NCBI GenBank assembly: GCA_963920705.1 | Contig: CAWUCO010000251.1 | Location: forward strand, 806,001-870,000 | Direction: 5' to 3' | Source: Odiellus spinosus | Taxonomy: Eukaryota; Arthropoda; Arachnida; Opiliones; Phalangiidae | DNA: 64,000 nucleotides | Shown: positions 63,901 through 64,000 of the stretch, one piece after another | Layout of the letters: every line of letters starts with the position of its first letter | How positions within the stretch are numbered: position 1 is the first letter of the stretch | The notes under the pieces: model-generated | Told to the model about the DNA's origin: nothing | What the model saw: the letters and a program-made list of their open reading frames with translations, nothing else | Databases searched by the model: none | Program-made: the position numbers and the translations under genes

Positions 63901-64000
63901 AAATCATACAATATCAAAATATTAGTCAAATTTCAGATTTTAAAAATTCGTTTTTTGATATTAGATGTTTTTTGAATTGGCTATATTTTCCATGTTTTTC

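Larger units (their letters stand above)
26731..64000 (+). repeat. Satellite array segment 3 (~97 monomers)
   Basis: Continuous array to the window edge, same orientation throughout. Composition by subfamily changes along it. 28.5-47 kb is rich in monomers with ctttcgataagtgttg or ctttcgataaatgttg, attcaatg and tttcaaccc. 47.7-55.8 kb is rich in monomers with ccaaaattggtc, aataaccttgg, cttgggttttaagtg and tctcaattttg. 55.9-64 kb mixes these and re-uses blocks from 32-39 kb. Three monomers are truncated (near 41228, 42545 and 46505). No gene or other insertion was seen. Confidence 0.96.

Overview
This window is almost entirely satellite DNA from a eukaryotic chromosome, probably centromeric or pericentromeric heterochromatin. 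I see no convincing protein-coding gene, tRNA, rRNA or CRISPR array. About 55.4 of the 64 kb is a head-to-tail, single-orientation array of a strongly A+T-rich monomer of about 382 bp (roughly 145 copies). The host cannot be named from sequence alone. The A+T-rich long-monomer satellite plus a foldback-type insertion would fit an insect or other invertebrate, but that is weak inference.

Layout. 1-12030: array segment 1 (about 31.5 monomers). 12031-16320: a 4290-bp insertion. 16321-22441: array segment 2 (16 monomers). 22442-26730: a second, nearly identical copy of the insertion (4289 bp). 26731-64000: array segment 3 (about 97 monomers), with higher-order repeats of 2, 3, 5 and 8 monomers, larger shuffled blocks and three truncated monomers.

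The monomer. Each monomer is mostly one large imperfect palindrome. In the copy starting at 475, 460-542 pairs with 611-693 (72 of 83 positions by hand count; the inner 46 bp are 42/46), and a further perfect 11-bp outer pair sits at 440-450/704-714. A second, separate dyad with a perfect 12-bp stem fills the remaining part (716-727/763-774). Short ORFs of about 60-100 codons recur because the monomer itself is repeated. They are not evidence of coding: many start at TTG, and the period of 382 is not a multiple of 3.

The insertion. Its left 924 bp is a foldback structure: two 356-bp inverted arms around a 212-bp loop, each arm carrying two tandem 145-bp units. The remaining 3.37 kb is non-satellite, more balanced in composition, and holds small tandem repeats but no recognisable protein domain. 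The satellite is interrupted at the same base in both copies and resumes without loss, with an apparent 2-bp AT duplication, 14 bp from the monomer's dyad centre. Both copies lie in matching flanks offset by about 10.41 kb, so one insertion was later duplicated with the surrounding array.

Array evolution is readable here: recent amplification of multimers, unequal exchange producing hybrid monomers, and microhomology deletions later copied along the array.
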